64,000 nucleotides of DNA from Mycobacterium barrassiae (lineage in GTDB: Bacteria > Actinomycetota > Actinomycetes > Mycobacteriales > Mycobacteriaceae). The stretch is from contig NZ_JACKUK010000027.1 in assembly GCF_025822765.1 (NCBI RefSeq), positions 311,626 through 375,625 on the forward strand, read 5' to 3'. Below the pieces are notes generated by a model, which was not told where the DNA came from, did no database searches, and saw nothing but the letters and a program-made list of their open reading frames with translations. This document shows positions 20,474-29,583 of the stretch, piece by piece; the stretch's first letter is position 1, and each line of letters begins with the position of its first letter. Both the position numbers and the translations under genes were made by a program.

Positions 20474-21387
20474 TCGTCCACCTCGATCCCTGCGAATAGG
20501 TCGGTCTCGGGTAGGAACACCGGTACACGGGAGCGCGCCAATTCGAATTCCTCTGTCGGCCAAAGCCGTTGCTGCCATTCGATGGGTGCCCGGAAGAAGT
20601 CACCGTTGGGGTCGATCTGGGTGGCGTGGGCGCGCAGCGCGTCGTCCCGCTGGGCGAAATACTTCGAGCATTCGACGCGGGTGGTCACTCGCTTCTCGAA
20701 GATGTCATGGTCGGCTTCCCAGTGTTTGAGCCACTTCTCGAACGGACCAACCTCGCCGATTTTGGCGAACTCGTCCTGGAGCAGCTGCATGCGCTTACGC
20801 AGGAAGCCGTGGTTGTAGTAGAGCTTCAGCACGTTCCACGGTTCGCCCGCATCGGGGAAGAGTCGGTAGTCACCGGCCGCCTCGTACGCCGCGACCGACA
20901 CCTGGTGGCATCGGATGTGGTCGGGATGCGGGTAGCCGCCGTTCTCGTCGTAGGTGGTCATCACGTGGGGCCGGAACTTGCGGATGACACGCACCAGCTC
21001 CTCGACGGGCTCCTCGATGGGCACCACGGCGAAGCAACCGTCGGGCAGCGGCGGGGGCGGATCGCCCTCAGGCAGGCCGGAGTCGACGAAGCCGAGCCAG
21101 TGGTGCTCGACGCCGAGGATCTCGGCGGCCTTCGCCATCTCGTCGCGGCGGATCTCGGTCATCCGGCCGTGTACGTCGGGCAGGTCCATGGCCGGGTTGA
21201 GGATGTCGCCGCGCTCACCCCCGGTGAGGGTGACCACCATGACGCGCACGCCCTCGTCCGCGTAGCGTGCCGTGGTCGCCGCACCCTTGCTGGACTCGTC
21301 GTCCGGGTGGGCGTGCACCGCCATCAGCCGCAGTTCACTCAACCTCTTCTGCCTCATCTGTGTCTCGACCATGCCTTGAGTCGACAT
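20470..21387 (-). CDS. mca: Mycothiol S-conjugate amidase
   Basis: A zinc amidase (LmbE/PIG-L fold) that cleaves mycothiol S-conjugates, releasing a mercapturic acid for export and GlcN-Ins for recycling. This is the detoxification arm of mycothiol metabolism and is restricted to actinobacteria. Zinc-binding motifs AHPDDE (about 26-31) and HPDH (about 155-158) are visible. The conserved protein begins near [15 protein letters not shown]; upstream ATGs at 21357, 21372 and 21387 are alternatives and I report the longest. It overlaps the next gene by 4 nt. Orthologue of Rv1082. Confidence 0.95.
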   Translation of the reverse strand: MSTQGMVETQMRQKRLSELRLMAVHAHPDDESSKGAATTARYADEGVRVMVVTLTGGERGDILNPAMDLPDVHGRMTEIRRDEMAKAAEILGVEHHWLGFVDSGLPEGDPPPPLPDGCFAVVPIEEPVEELVRVIRKFRPHVMTTYDENGGYPHPDHIRCHQVSVAAYEAAGDYRLFPDAGEPWNVLKLYYNHGFLRKRMQLLQDEFAKIGEVGPFEKWLKHWEADHDIFEKRVTTRVECSKYFAQRDDALRAHATQIDPNGDFFRAPIEWQQRLWPTEEFELARSRVPVFLPETDLFAGIEVDE

Positions 21388-21467
21388 TCTCGAGAGATTT
21401 CAACCGTTACGAGTAGCCCTATAGTTCCAGTCCGGTAGATCCTTTCGAACGACGGGCATGAAAGTAG

Positions 21468-21887
21468 ATGATCGAGCGTCCCACCGCCCGCTACGGGCGC
21501 CAGCGGCTGACGCGCCGCCAGCGCCGCCTGATCGCCGGCGCGCTGACCGTGCTGGTCCTGGTGGCGGGGGTGACGGTCGCGATCGTCGCCTTCGGGCGAT
21601 TCGGTAGTCCGGTCGAGGGCGAACTGAGCAGCTACCGCCTCCTCGACGACGAGACCGTCGAGGTGACGGTCAGCGTCACCAGGGAGAACCCGGCTGAGCC
21701 GGTGGTCTGCATCGTACGGGCCCGCTCGATCGACGGCGGCGAAACCGGTCGTCGCGAAGTGCTGGTGTCGCCGTCCACCCAGAGCACCGTGCAGGTGACG
21801 ACGGTGGTGAAATCCAACCGGCCGCCGGTGGTGGGCGATGTGTACGGATGCGGTACCGACGTGCCCCCCTATCTCGTCGCTCCCTAG
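21468..21887 (+). CDS. DUF4307 single-pass membrane protein
   Basis: A 139-residue actinobacterial DUF4307 protein: a basic cytoplasmic N-terminus (RQRLTRRQRR), one transmembrane helix (about 21-43), and an extracytoplasmic beta-rich domain with two cysteines. Function unknown. It is divergent from mca and precedes greA, the same order as Rv1081c-Rv1080c in M. tuberculosis. Confidence 0.88.
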   Translation: MIERPTARYGRQRLTRRQRRLIAGALTVLVLVAGVTVAIVAFGRFGSPVEGELSSYRLLDDETVEVTVSVTRENPAEPVVCIVRARSIDGGETGRREVLVSPSTQSTVQVTTVVKSNRPPVVGDVYGCGTDVPPYLVAP

Positions 21888-21976
21888 GAGCTCAGCACCC
21901 CTTTAAAGCGCATCGCGAGCCAAATACAACAAACGCCGAACTGCGAATATGTGAAAAACGGTTGTCCTGCCGGTGC

Positions 21977-21982
21977 TAGACT
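21977..21982 (+). promoter_or_regulatory. Candidate -10 element of greA with long leader
   Basis: TAGACT matches TANNNT. Transcription from here would give a 5' leader of about 150 nt carrying the hairpin at 21989-22015. No convincing -35 is seen. Confidence 0.45.
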
Positions 21983-21988
21983 CGTCGG

Positions 21989-22015
21989 ATACACGGTTCC
22001 GCTGGGACCGTGTAT
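21989..22015 (+). promoter_or_regulatory. Stable hairpin in the greA 5' leader
   Basis: ATACACGGTTCC (21989-22000) pairs with GGGACCGTGTAT (22004-22015) around a 3-nt loop, 12 pairs including one G-U. It would be the first structure formed in the nascent greA mRNA. No U-tract follows, so it looks more like a stabiliser or pause site than a terminator. Confidence 0.55.
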
Positions 22016-22139
22016 TGCTGCATTTAGTGCGCTGGTTAGGCGTTGACGATCGCGGCAATACACGAAGGGCTCCCGGCGCCGAAACATGAGACTTCTTACG
22101 CGAAAAAGCGCGAGAGCAACGACGAAGGAGCGCGACATC

Positions 22140-22634
22140 ATGACCGACACGCAGGTCACGTGGCTGACTGAGGAAGCACACGACCGGCTGAAGGCAGAGC
22201 TCGACCAGCTGATCGCCAACCGACCCGTCATCGCCGCCGAGATCAACGATCGCCGCGAAGAGGGCGACCTGCGCGAGAACGGCGGCTACCACGCCGCCCG
22301 TGAACAGCAGGGTCAAGAGGAAGCCCGCATCCGTCAGCTGCAGGAGCTGCTGAACAACGCCAAGGTCGGCGAGGCGCCCAAGCAATCCGGCGTGGCGCTG
22401 CCCGGCTCGGTGGTGAAGGTGCAGTACGGCGACGACAAGAACGACACCGAGACCTTCCTGATCGCCACCCGCCAGGAGGGCATCACCGACGGCAAGCTCG
22501 AGGTGTACTCGCCGAAGTCGCCGCTGGGCGAAGCGCTGATCGACGCGAAGGTCGGCGAAGTCCGGACCTACACCATTCCCAACGGCAACACCGTCAAGGT
22601 GACGCTCCTCAGCGCTGAGCCGTACCACTCCTGA
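22140..22634 (+). CDS. greA: Transcript cleavage factor GreA
   Basis: A 164-residue GreA. It has the N-terminal antiparallel coiled coil (about 1-77) with the acidic tip region [15 protein letters not shown], and a C-terminal FKBP-like domain ([15 protein letters not shown]). GreA enters the RNA polymerase secondary channel and stimulates cleavage of backtracked RNA. The ATG at 22140 gives the standard length and is preceded by AAGGAG; the frame is open 54 nt further but without homology. It has a 252-bp upstream region with a hairpin leader. Confidence 0.97.
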   Translation: MTDTQVTWLTEEAHDRLKAELDQLIANRPVIAAEINDRREEGDLRENGGYHAAREQQGQEEARIRQLQELLNNAKVGEAPKQSGVALPGSVVKVQYGDDKNDTETFLIATRQEGITDGKLEVYSPKSPLGEALIDAKVGEVRTYTIPNGNTVKVTLLSAEPYHS

Positions 22635-22659
22635 GGCGGGGCCCTCGGGGCCTTCGCAC

Positions 22660-22665
22660 TACAGT
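22660..22665 (+). promoter_or_regulatory. Candidate leaderless -10 element for the GPP34 gene
   Basis: TACAGT is followed by 7 nt and the ATG at 22673. Confidence 0.55.
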
Positions 22666-22672
22666 CCGCACT

Positions 22673-23335
22673 ATGGCGAAGATCGCCGAGGACCTTCTTC
22701 TGCTGCTGCTCGACAATGCGTCGGCCCAGCCGGCGTTGGAACGTCAGCGGCGCGAGCGGGTGTTGGCGGCCGCGGTGCTGCTCGACCTGGCCCACGCGTG
22801 CCGAATCCGCCCCGCGATGGCCGAGGACGCGGTCGAACCCGGTCGGCTGATCGCCCTTGCGGTGCCCGGCGCGGTGGATCCTGTTGCCCAGCCGGCGTTT
22901 GCGTTACTCGAGCGGCGGCCGCTGCGCCCGGCGGTCGCCCTCAAGAAGCTGGCCAAGCACACCGAGGATGACGTCACGCACCATCTCGAGCGGATCGGCG
23001 AAATCCGGCGTATTCGGTTGCAGTCCACACGATTCACGCATCCGTACGCGTGGCCGCTGACGAACCGCGACCGGGTCGGGCAATCCCGCTCGGCACTGCT
23101 GGCCGCGCTGTTCGACCGGCGGCCGCCGACACCGTCCACCGCGGCGATCATCACGCTGCTGCACGCCGTCGACGGGTTGGGCGCGCTGTTGTCCCTCAAC
23201 GACCGGGGCTGGCGGTCGGTACACGCCCGGGCAGGCGAAATCGCCAGCGGCAGTTGGGTTGACGAGTATTCGACGGCGCTGCCTGAAGTGAATCTGGCGG
23301 TCACCGCGTCAGCGCTGCGGCAGGCGTTACGCTAG
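22673..23335 (+). CDS. GOLPH3/VPS74 (GPP34) family protein
   Basis: A 220-residue GPP34 protein, recognisable by IAEDLLLLLLDNASAQP at the N-terminus, the all-helical composition and HLERIGEIRRI near the middle. In eukaryotes the family binds phosphatidylinositol 4-phosphate at the Golgi and retains glycosyltransferases; in actinobacteria its role is unknown. It sits between greA and metB, with its own leaderless-type promoter (TACAGT, 7 nt). It converges with metB and the two coding regions overlap by 9 bp. Confidence 0.85.
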   Translation: MAKIAEDLLLLLLDNASAQPALERQRRERVLAAAVLLDLAHACRIRPAMAEDAVEPGRLIALAVPGAVDPVAQPAFALLERRPLRPAVALKKLAKHTEDDVTHHLERIGEIRRIRLQSTRFTHPYAWPLTNRDRVGQSRSALLAALFDRRPPTPSTAAIITLLHAVDGLGALLSLNDRGWRSVHARAGEIASGSWVDEYSTALPEVNLAVTASALRQALR

Positions 23336-24493
23336 CGCCTGCTCCAGGTCGGCGAGCAGGTCCGCCGAATCCTCGATACCCACCGAAAGGCGGACGAGGT
23401 CGTCGGGAACCTCCAGCTGGGAACCAGCCGTCGACGCATGCGTCATCGCGCCCGGGTGCTCGATCAGCGACTCCACCCCGCCCAGCGACTCGGCGAGGAT
23501 GAAGATCTCGGTCCTCGCGCACAACTTGCGGGCCGCGTCGACACCGCCGCGCATCCGCACCGAGACCATGCCGCCGAACCCGCTCATCTGCTTGGCGGCG
23601 ACGGCGTGGCCGGGGTGATTCGGCAGTCCCGGATACAACACGGTCTCGATCGCCGGGTGATTGGCGAGGAATTCGGCGACCAGGGTGGCGTTTTCGGAAT
23701 GCTGGCGCATCCGCAGAACCAGGGTCTTGAGCCCGCGCATCGTGAGGTACGCGTCGAACGGTCCCGGGACCCCACCTGCACCGTTCTGCAGGAAGGCGAA
23801 CGCGGTATCGAGTTCTTCGTCGCTGGTCAGCAGTGCACCGCCGACGACGTCGGAATGGCCCCCGATGTACTTGGTCGTCGAGTGCAGCACGATGTCCGCG
23901 CCGAGTGTCAGGGGCCGTTGCAGTGCAGGCGAGGCAAACGTGTTGTCCACCAACACCTTTGCTCTTGGCCCCTCGGGCGCCGCCGCGATCTCGGCGATTC
24001 CGGCGATGTCGGCGATGGACAGCAGCGGGTTGGTCGGCGTCTCCACCCAGATCAACCGGGTCTGCGGCGTGACCGCGGCCCGGACCGCGTCGAGGTCGGC
24101 CAGCGACACCGCGGTGTAGTTGATGCCCCACAGCGTGAACACCTTGTCGATGAGACGAAACGTCCCCCCGTAGGCGTCGTCGGGGATCACGACGTGATCG
24201 CCGGGCCGCAGCACGGCGCGCAGCGCACAGTCGGTGGCGGCCATGCCCGAGGAGAACGCCCGCCCGTACGCAGCAGCCTCGACGGCGGCCAGCGACGCCT
24301 CCAACGCGGCGCGGGTCGGATTGCCGGTGCGGGCGTACTCGAATCCACCGCGCAGCCCGCCGACACCGTCCTGGGCGAAGGTCGAACTGGCGTAGATGGG
24401 TGCGTTAACGGCGCCGGTCGCCGGATCGGGGCGAAAACCTGCGTGAATGGCCTTGGTGGCGAGCCCTTGCCACTGGTGCTGATCAGTCATCAC
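23327..24493 (-). CDS. metB: Cystathionine gamma-synthase
   Basis: A 388-residue PLP enzyme of the Cys/Met metabolism family. The PLP lysine lies in HSTTKYIGGHSD, and YARTGNPTR and SSGMAATDCAL are family motifs. It joins cysteine to an O-acylhomoserine to make cystathionine (methionine branch), and related enzymes can run the gamma-lyase reaction, so specificity is inferred from orthology to Rv1079. With cbs nearby it covers both trans-sulfuration directions. The start may be GTG 24493 or ATG 24490; a TACCCT -10-like element lies 5-8 nt upstream. Confidence 0.94.
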   Translation of the reverse strand: MMTDQHQWQGLATKAIHAGFRPDPATGAVNAPIYASSTFAQDGVGGLRGGFEYARTGNPTRAALEASLAAVEAAAYGRAFSSGMAATDCALRAVLRPGDHVVIPDDAYGGTFRLIDKVFTLWGINYTAVSLADLDAVRAAVTPQTRLIWVETPTNPLLSIADIAGIAEIAAAPEGPRAKVLVDNTFASPALQRPLTLGADIVLHSTTKYIGGHSDVVGGALLTSDEELDTAFAFLQNGAGGVPGPFDAYLTMRGLKTLVLRMRQHSENATLVAEFLANHPAIETVLYPGLPNHPGHAVAAKQMSGFGGMVSVRMRGGVDAARKLCARTEIFILAESLGGVESLIEHPGAMTHASTAGSQLEVPDDLVRLSVGIEDSADLLADLEQALA

Positions 24494-24539
24494 CGATCAG
24501 GGTAGCGACGGGCGCGTAGGGCTACCGAACTGCACCGAC

Positions 24540-25073
24540 CTACAGCGGCACGCAGACGGTCTTCATCAGCTTGTCGGCGATGGTCTGACGCTTGGCGTCC
24601 CACAGTGGGAACAGGAACCCGATGTAGCAGATGATGGCGTCCACGCCGTGCGCGATCTGGCGGAGGAACGACTTCGCAACTCCGATCGGCTGCTGCGTCT
24701 GCTCGTCGACGACCTTGAACTTCATCACCTGCTTGCCGATGCTCGAGCCTGTCTTACCTTGTCGCACCACGAAATTCCACAGGGAGAACAGCACGGCGAT
24801 GAGTATGCACACCGAGAAGATGATCCACGCCGTCGTGGACGGCCCGTTGTTCCCGGTTGCGCACACGTCGTACACGCAGACCGTCTCCACCTTCTGGAAC
24901 GTGGCCAGGACGATGCCGCCGATCGCAGCGAGAAGGTAGACCGGGATGCTGTCGATCACGTATGCGACCACCCGGGTGAACCACGGCGTGTAGTTGCTCG
25001 CATCCGCGGTGTGCCCTGGCGTAGGACCCTGGGCGAAGTCGCCCGAAGGCGGCGGTACCTGCTGACTGGTCAC
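24540..25073 (-). CDS. RDD family membrane protein
   Basis: A 177-residue RDD-domain protein with a short Pro-rich N-terminus, then the RDD-type signature around FTRVVAYVIDSIPVYLLAA, and further helices at about 80-105 and 145-165. RDD proteins are small polytopic membrane proteins, some acting in ion transport; the role here is unknown. A pair of cysteines in VCVYDVCATG faces the loop after the first helix. It resembles the Pra/Rv1078 proline-rich antigen region by synteny between metB and cbs. Start is GTG. Confidence 0.85.
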   Translation of the reverse strand: MTSQQVPPPSGDFAQGPTPGHTADASNYTPWFTRVVAYVIDSIPVYLLAAIGGIVLATFQKVETVCVYDVCATGNNGPSTTAWIIFSVCILIAVLFSLWNFVVRQGKTGSSIGKQVMKFKVVDEQTQQPIGVAKSFLRQIAHGVDAIICYIGFLFPLWDAKRQTIADKLMKTVCVPL

Positions 25074-25147
25074 GTTTGCCCCTACTGTCGATACATCGCG
25101 ACTGCTCGCAGCTTACGGCGGTGATCGCGACGACGCGACAACTTGCT

Positions 25148-25184
25148 GGGACCCGGCCCGCGCGAACTCGCGCAGGCCGGGCCC
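25148..25184 (-). terminator. Hairpin terminator of the proline-rich membrane protein gene
   Basis: A long GC-rich stem (arms 25148-25164 and 25169-25184, loop about 4 nt) immediately after the stop at 25193 on the minus strand. Confidence 0.7.
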
Positions 25185-25192
25185 TTCAGCGA

Positions 25193-26137
25193 CTACTGCG
25201 TCTGCGCCACCGGCGCGATGTGGCCGTTGGTGAGGTACCGGTACGCGTAGACCAGGAACAGCGCGGACACCGGGATGGCGACGAGCAGGCCGACCAGGCA
25301 GACCAGCGCACCGACGACCGCGATAACTCCGGCCACCAGCCAGATGAGAAGCACCTGGACGAAGTTGTTCTTGGTGATGTCGATGCTGTGCTTGATCGCA
25401 TCGACCGGCGACTCGTTGCGATCGACGATGATCACCGTGGTGAAGATCGTGAAGATGCCGATGACGAGACCGATGATCGCGCAGAACGACCCGATAGCGG
25501 ATGCGACGCCGATGATCAGCGTCGCGATGATCACGCTGACTGTGTTGCGCGGCTTGAAGAACGACCCGATGGTCACCGGTTGACCGTTGGCGATATCCAA
25601 AAGACCACTGAGATAAGCGGATTGGATCGCCGCCGCCACCACCATCAGGACGAGGTAGCCGAGGAACAGGACGAGGAAGCTCATGAAGCCGAAGCTCGCC
25701 TCGTAGCTGACGCTGTAACCGTAGGACTCGTAGGTGGTTTCCGGTGCGAGCGCGAACGCCAGTCCGTAGGTGGCGCCGGCGATGACGCCGACGATGAGTC
25801 CGTACACCAGCGCAGGAACGATGAGTGCCGCGGCGTTCTGGGTGAACTTGTTCCAAGCCCAGGAGAACGCCTCGCTGACGTTAAACGATTGCGCGGCAGG
25901 GTAACCCGGCCCTGCGGGCGGATATCCACCGGCCGGCGGGTAACCCCCTTGCTGCGGCGGCGGGTAGCCGCCAGGGGGCGGATAGCTCCCACCTGGCGGA
26001 GGCGGCGGTGGGGGCGGCGGATAGTTGCCACCCGGCGGAGGCGGTGGCGGCGGTGGTGGGTAGTTCCCACCGGGCGGGGGCGGGGGCGGGTAGTTGCCAC
26101 CCGGCGGAGGCGGGGGTGGAGGCGGTTGATCACTCAT
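25193..26137 (-). CDS. Proline-rich polytopic membrane protein
   Basis: A 314-residue protein. Residues 1-95 are low-complexity tracts of Pro interrupted by GGNYPPP units, then come about six hydrophobic helices with the typical glycerophosphodiesterase-membrane-domain-like pattern (FSWAWNKFTQNAAALIVPALVYG). The Pro/Gly/Tyr head is reminiscent of cytoplasmic tails in mycobacterial antigens such as Pra. Function unknown. The proline tract is encoded by tandem near-repeats at 25980-26135, likely variable in length among strains. An AAAGGA Shine-Dalgarno precedes the ATG. Confidence 0.85.
   Translation of the reverse strand: MSDQPPPPPPPPGGNYPPPPPPGGNYPPPPPPPPPGGNYPPPPPPPPPGGSYPPPGGYPPPQQGGYPPAGGYPPAGPGYPAAQSFNVSEAFSWAWNKFTQNAAALIVPALVYGLIVGVIAGATYGLAFALAPETTYESYGYSVSYEASFGFMSFLVLFLGYLVLMVVAAAIQSAYLSGLLDIANGQPVTIGSFFKPRNTVSVIIATLIIGVASAIGSFCAIIGLVIGIFTIFTTVIIVDRNESPVDAIKHSIDITKNNFVQVLLIWLVAGVIAVVGALVCLVGLLVAIPVSALFLVYAYRYLTNGHIAPVAQTQ
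25980..26125. repeat. Tandem near-repeats encoding Pro/Gly-rich tract
   Basis: Repeated units of roughly 27-36 bp encoding GGNYPPP plus a variable run of Pro codons. Slippage could change tract length. Confidence 0.6.
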
Positions 26138-26313
26138 GGTGTGTCATTCCTTTCGAGACTGTTCGATGACTTTGGGTTGCACCATCGGCGCAAGGTGACG
26201 ACGAACCAAATCCCTTGTGCCACGGGTCAAATGGCGGCGGGTTGCCGACGGTGTATCAAGTCACCCCCTGCGGTTGTCCACCTGACTTGAACGTCGTGAT
26301 CGACATGAACGCA

Positions 26314-26348
26314 GCGGAACCGAGGGCGTTCGCGCCACTCGGTTCCGC
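26314..26348 (-). terminator. Hairpin terminator of the dispanin-like gene
   Basis: GCGGAACCGAG (26314-26324) pairs perfectly with CTCGGTTCCGC (26338-26348), with an additional inner stem. It lies 25 bp past the stop of the minus-strand gene ending at 26374. Confidence 0.7.
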
Positions 26349-26373
26349 GTCAGTCGCATTCGTCTGTAAAGCG

Positions 26374-26724
26374 CTAGGAGTAAGTGGATGTCGCGCTGAA
26401 GCCGACGATCAGATTGAAGATGACGACGATGACGAAGACGATGACGCCCGCGATCGCGCCCCAGATCGCCCACTTCTTGGCATCATCGGCCGCCTGCTGC
26501 GCTTCCGCGGCACGCCCCTGGGCCCATAGACCGGAGACCTGGGTGGATTTCACGATCGACACGATGCCAAGCGGCAGACAGCACAACACCGTCACCAGGA
26601 TGCCCCAGACCAGGTTGTTGTTCGGTGGACCCGCGGCTCCGCCAGGAGGTGGCGGTGGCGTGCCGCCACTCGGCGGTGGCGGAGGAGGGTAATTCCCAGG
26701 GGGCGGTGGCGGTTGATCGGTCAT
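26374..26724 (-). CDS. CD225/dispanin family membrane protein with Pro-rich head
   Basis: A 116-residue protein: a Pro-rich N-terminus (about 1-35) similar in style to the adjacent 25193 gene, then the CD225/dispanin core NNLVWGILVTVLCCLPLGIVSIVKS with its hydrophobic hairpin and amphipathic region, and a second helix. The fold is shared with eukaryotic interferon-induced transmembrane proteins; bacterial function is unknown. A GGAAGG Shine-Dalgarno precedes the ATG. Confidence 0.87.
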   Translation of the reverse strand: MTDQPPPPPGNYPPPPPPSGGTPPPPPGGAAGPPNNNLVWGILVTVLCCLPLGIVSIVKSTQVSGLWAQGRAAEAQQAADDAKKWAIWGAIAGVIVFVIVVIFNLIVGFSATSTYS

Positions 26725-26900
26725 GTGCGCCTTCCAGTCAACGTCTTAGCTGGTAACGAGCGTGCTTACGATACCTGAGAAGTGGCTTCGTGCAGCGGTT
26801 TATGTGCGGAAGTTGATCACGTGGCGAAATGGCGAAATGCGCTGGTAACTGTCACATCGGCGGCTGGCTCGCCAAATTGTTTGCCAGGCCCCGTAAGTCG

Positions 26901-28295
26901 TTACCGACGGTTGTTTCCGTCCGAAAGGAATCCGAGTAGGTCGTGGCGGGTGAGGACGCCAACCGGCTTGCCCTCTTCGACGACCATCACGGCATCGCAT
27001 TCGCGCAGTGCCTTCGCCGCGGTGCTGACGAGTTCTCCCGCCCCGATCAACGGCAGCGGCGGACTCATGTGCTGCGACACCGCGTCGGCCAGCTTTGCCC
27101 TGCCCTCGAAGACGGCGGACAGCAGTTCGCGCTCCGAGACGCTGCCTGCGACTTCGCCCGCCATCACCGGCGGCTCGGCGCCCACCACCGGCATCTGGGA
27201 GACGCCGTACTCCCGCAGGATGCCGATCGCGTCGCGCACGGTTTCCGACGGGTGGGTGTGTACCAGGTCCGGCAACGCGCCGGACTTACCTCGTAGCACC
27301 TCGCCGACGGTGTTCTCCTCCACCGAACCGTCGAGCCGGGTCCGCAGGAATCCATACGAGGACATCCACGCGTCGTTGAAAACCTTTGACAGATAACCTC
27401 TTCCGCCATCGGGAAGCAGGACGACCACCAGTGCGTCGGGGCCGGCTTTCTCCGCGACCCTGATCGCCGCGACGACGGCCATACCGCACGATCCGCCGAC
27501 CAACAGCGCTTCTTCGCGCGCGAGCCGACGCGTCATCTCGAACGAATCGGCGTCGGACACGGCGATGATCTCGTCCGGGACGCCGGGATCGTAGGCGGAC
27601 GGCCAGAAGTCCTCCCCCACACCTTCCACCAGGTACGGCCGCCCAGTGCCGCCCGAGTAGACCGATCCCTCAGGGTCGACGCCGACGATCCTGACCTTTC
27701 CGCCGGACACCTCCTTGAGGTAGCGCCCAGCGCCGGTGATGGTTCCGCCGGTGCCGACTCCGGCGACGAAATGCGTGACCTTGCCGTCGGTGTCCGCCCA
27801 CACCTCGGGACCGGTCGTCTCGTAGTGGCTCTCGGGACCCATCGGGTTCGAGTACTGGTCGGGCTTCCATGCGCCGTCGATCTCCTCGACCAGTCGGTTG
27901 GAGACGCTGTAGTAGCTGTCCGGGTGATCCGGTGGTACCGCCGTCGGGCACACGACGACGTCGGCGCCGTACGCGCGCAACACGTTCTGCTTGTCCTCGC
28001 TGACCTTGTCAGGGCAGACGAAGATGCACTTGTAGCCCCGCTGCTGCGCCACCAGCGCCAGCCCCACCCCGGTATTTCCCGACGTCGGCTCGACGATGGT
28101 GCCACCGGGTTTGAGCTCGCCACTCTGCTCGGCGGCGTCGATCATCTTGATGGCGATGCGGTCTTTGGAGCTGCCGCCGGGATTGAGGTACTCGATCTTG
28201 GCGGCGACGGTGCCTGCGCCTTCGGGGACGACGGAGTTCAGCTGTACCAGAGGGGTATTGCCGATGAGCTCACTGACGTGCCTGGCGATGCGCAT
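26901..28295 (-). CDS. cbs: Cystathionine beta-synthase
   Basis: A 464-residue PLP enzyme condensing serine and homocysteine to cystathionine (reverse trans-sulfuration). The PLP lysine is in NPGGSSKDRIA (about residue 44), the phosphate-binding loop is EPTSGNTG, and two C-terminal CBS domains span about 330-460. Eukaryotic CBS domains respond to S-adenosylmethionine; here regulation is inferred only. Orthologue of Rv1077. lipU lies 43 bp upstream on the same strand. Together with metB and the cysteine dioxygenase further along, the window is rich in sulfur-amino-acid genes. Confidence 0.96.
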   Translation of the reverse strand: MRIARHVSELIGNTPLVQLNSVVPEGAGTVAAKIEYLNPGGSSKDRIAIKMIDAAEQSGELKPGGTIVEPTSGNTGVGLALVAQQRGYKCIFVCPDKVSEDKQNVLRAYGADVVVCPTAVPPDHPDSYYSVSNRLVEEIDGAWKPDQYSNPMGPESHYETTGPEVWADTDGKVTHFVAGVGTGGTITGAGRYLKEVSGGKVRIVGVDPEGSVYSGGTGRPYLVEGVGEDFWPSAYDPGVPDEIIAVSDADSFEMTRRLAREEALLVGGSCGMAVVAAIRVAEKAGPDALVVVLLPDGGRGYLSKVFNDAWMSSYGFLRTRLDGSVEENTVGEVLRGKSGALPDLVHTHPSETVRDAIGILREYGVSQMPVVGAEPPVMAGEVAGSVSERELLSAVFEGRAKLADAVSQHMSPPLPLIGAGELVSTAAKALRECDAVMVVEEGKPVGVLTRHDLLGFLSDGNNRR

Positions 28296-28338
28296 GACTC
28301 CATCGTGTCAGGCGCCGAACCGGCATACCAGGTGAGGG

Positions 28339-29400
28339 TTACCAGGTGGCTTCGCGGATGTAGTCGCCGATCTGGCGCAGCGACCGCGTCGCCTCGGACA
28401 CCATCGGAGCCGCGAGTTGGAAGACGTGCATCTGGCCCGGCCAGACGTGGACCTCGACGGGAACACCTGCGGCGGCAAGCCGTCGAGCCGCCTTGCGCGC
28501 GTCGCTGACCAGCACTTCGGAGCCGGACACATGGATCAATGTGCGCGGCAGGCCGGGTTCGATGTGGTCGAGCGGTTCGTACACGTCTTCGGGTTTTCCG
28601 TCGACCATGTGCCGGCCGGCCGCCTCGCGGACCAGGTCTACCAGCGCATAGAACGCACGCGGGGGGAACATCGCGTCGCTGTGGATGTTCGGGTGGTTGG
28701 CTCGGGTCTCGTTGTCGATCTCGAACAGCGGCGACATCGTCACCATCGCGGCCGGGATTTCGCCTTCCAGGCCCTCGCGCTGAAGCTTCTCGGCGAGCGC
28801 CAACGCCAGGTATCCACCGGCGGAATCGCCCGCCAGCACGATCTGGTTGGGTTCGTAGCCCTTCAGGCGCAGCCACTTGTAGGCGTCGTAGCAGTCTTCG
28901 AGCGCCTGGCCGACGGAATGCTTGGGGATCATCCGGTAGTTGGCGACCAGGACCGGACAGTCGGCGTATCCGGACAGCGCCGTCACGAGACGGCCGTGGG
29001 AGTTCACACCGCACGTGAGGAAGGCACCGCCGTGCAAGTAGAGGATCACCCCGCGCTTACCGTCGGCGGGCAGCACGCCGGGGGCGCGAACCAACTGCGC
29101 GGTGCATCTTGGCAAAGAAATCGTGGCTCGGACCGTGCCGACCGGAGGACGCATGACTCGCGAAACCATGTCGACCAAACCCCAGGGCCACGGCAGGCGC
29201 GGAGCATAGCTGCCGATAGCTAGAGTCGGTCGAATAGTTAGCAGGGCCGCCAGAGAAGTGAGCCGTCCTGCCAGGCTTGGGCCGTCCTCGACCACCTCGA
29301 CAGGAGCGCCATCGCTGACCGGAAACTTGCGCGGTTTATGTCCTTTAGCAGGCATTACGCCAAAGTCAGGTGCCTTGGCTACCTTGCGGGGTGCCGTCAT
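28339..29400 (-). CDS. lipU: HSL-type carboxylesterase/lipase LipU
   Basis: A 353-residue hormone-sensitive-lipase family esterase. The oxyanion motif LHGGAF lies at about 122-127 and the nucleophile elbow GDSAGG at about 190-195; the expected Asp and His lie near SGSEVLVSDA and GQMHVF. Orthologue of Rv1076. I choose ATG 29400 because AGGAAG lies 8 nt upstream; a GTG at 29409 is in frame. It precedes cbs on the same strand. Confidence 0.92.
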   Translation of the reverse strand: MTAPRKVAKAPDFGVMPAKGHKPRKFPVSDGAPVEVVEDGPSLAGRLTSLAALLTIRPTLAIGSYAPRLPWPWGLVDMVSRVMRPPVGTVRATISLPRCTAQLVRAPGVLPADGKRGVILYLHGGAFLTCGVNSHGRLVTALSGYADCPVLVANYRMIPKHSVGQALEDCYDAYKWLRLKGYEPNQIVLAGDSAGGYLALALAEKLQREGLEGEIPAAMVTMSPLFEIDNETRANHPNIHSDAMFPPRAFYALVDLVREAAGRHMVDGKPEDVYEPLDHIEPGLPRTLIHVSGSEVLVSDARKAARRLAAAGVPVEVHVWPGQMHVFQLAAPMVSEATRSLRQIGDYIREATW

Positions 29401-29583
29401 CGCCACCACTTCCTACGCCTTTGTAGAGCCCGGGCTCGCCGTTTGCTTCAGCGCTACCGATACCTTAGCTTGACAGGCTCTAGTGCTTTCAACAATCAAC
29501 GATTCGATTTCGATACCGGACTTGATACCGCAATGTGATCCGTTGACACATGTCGCCACACTGATATCCCAGAAAATCCCTTC

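Noticed and set aside
25980-26125. Proline-encoding repeats as a CRISPR-like array
   Set aside because: The repeats are inside a coding frame with irregular unit length and encode a Pro tract.
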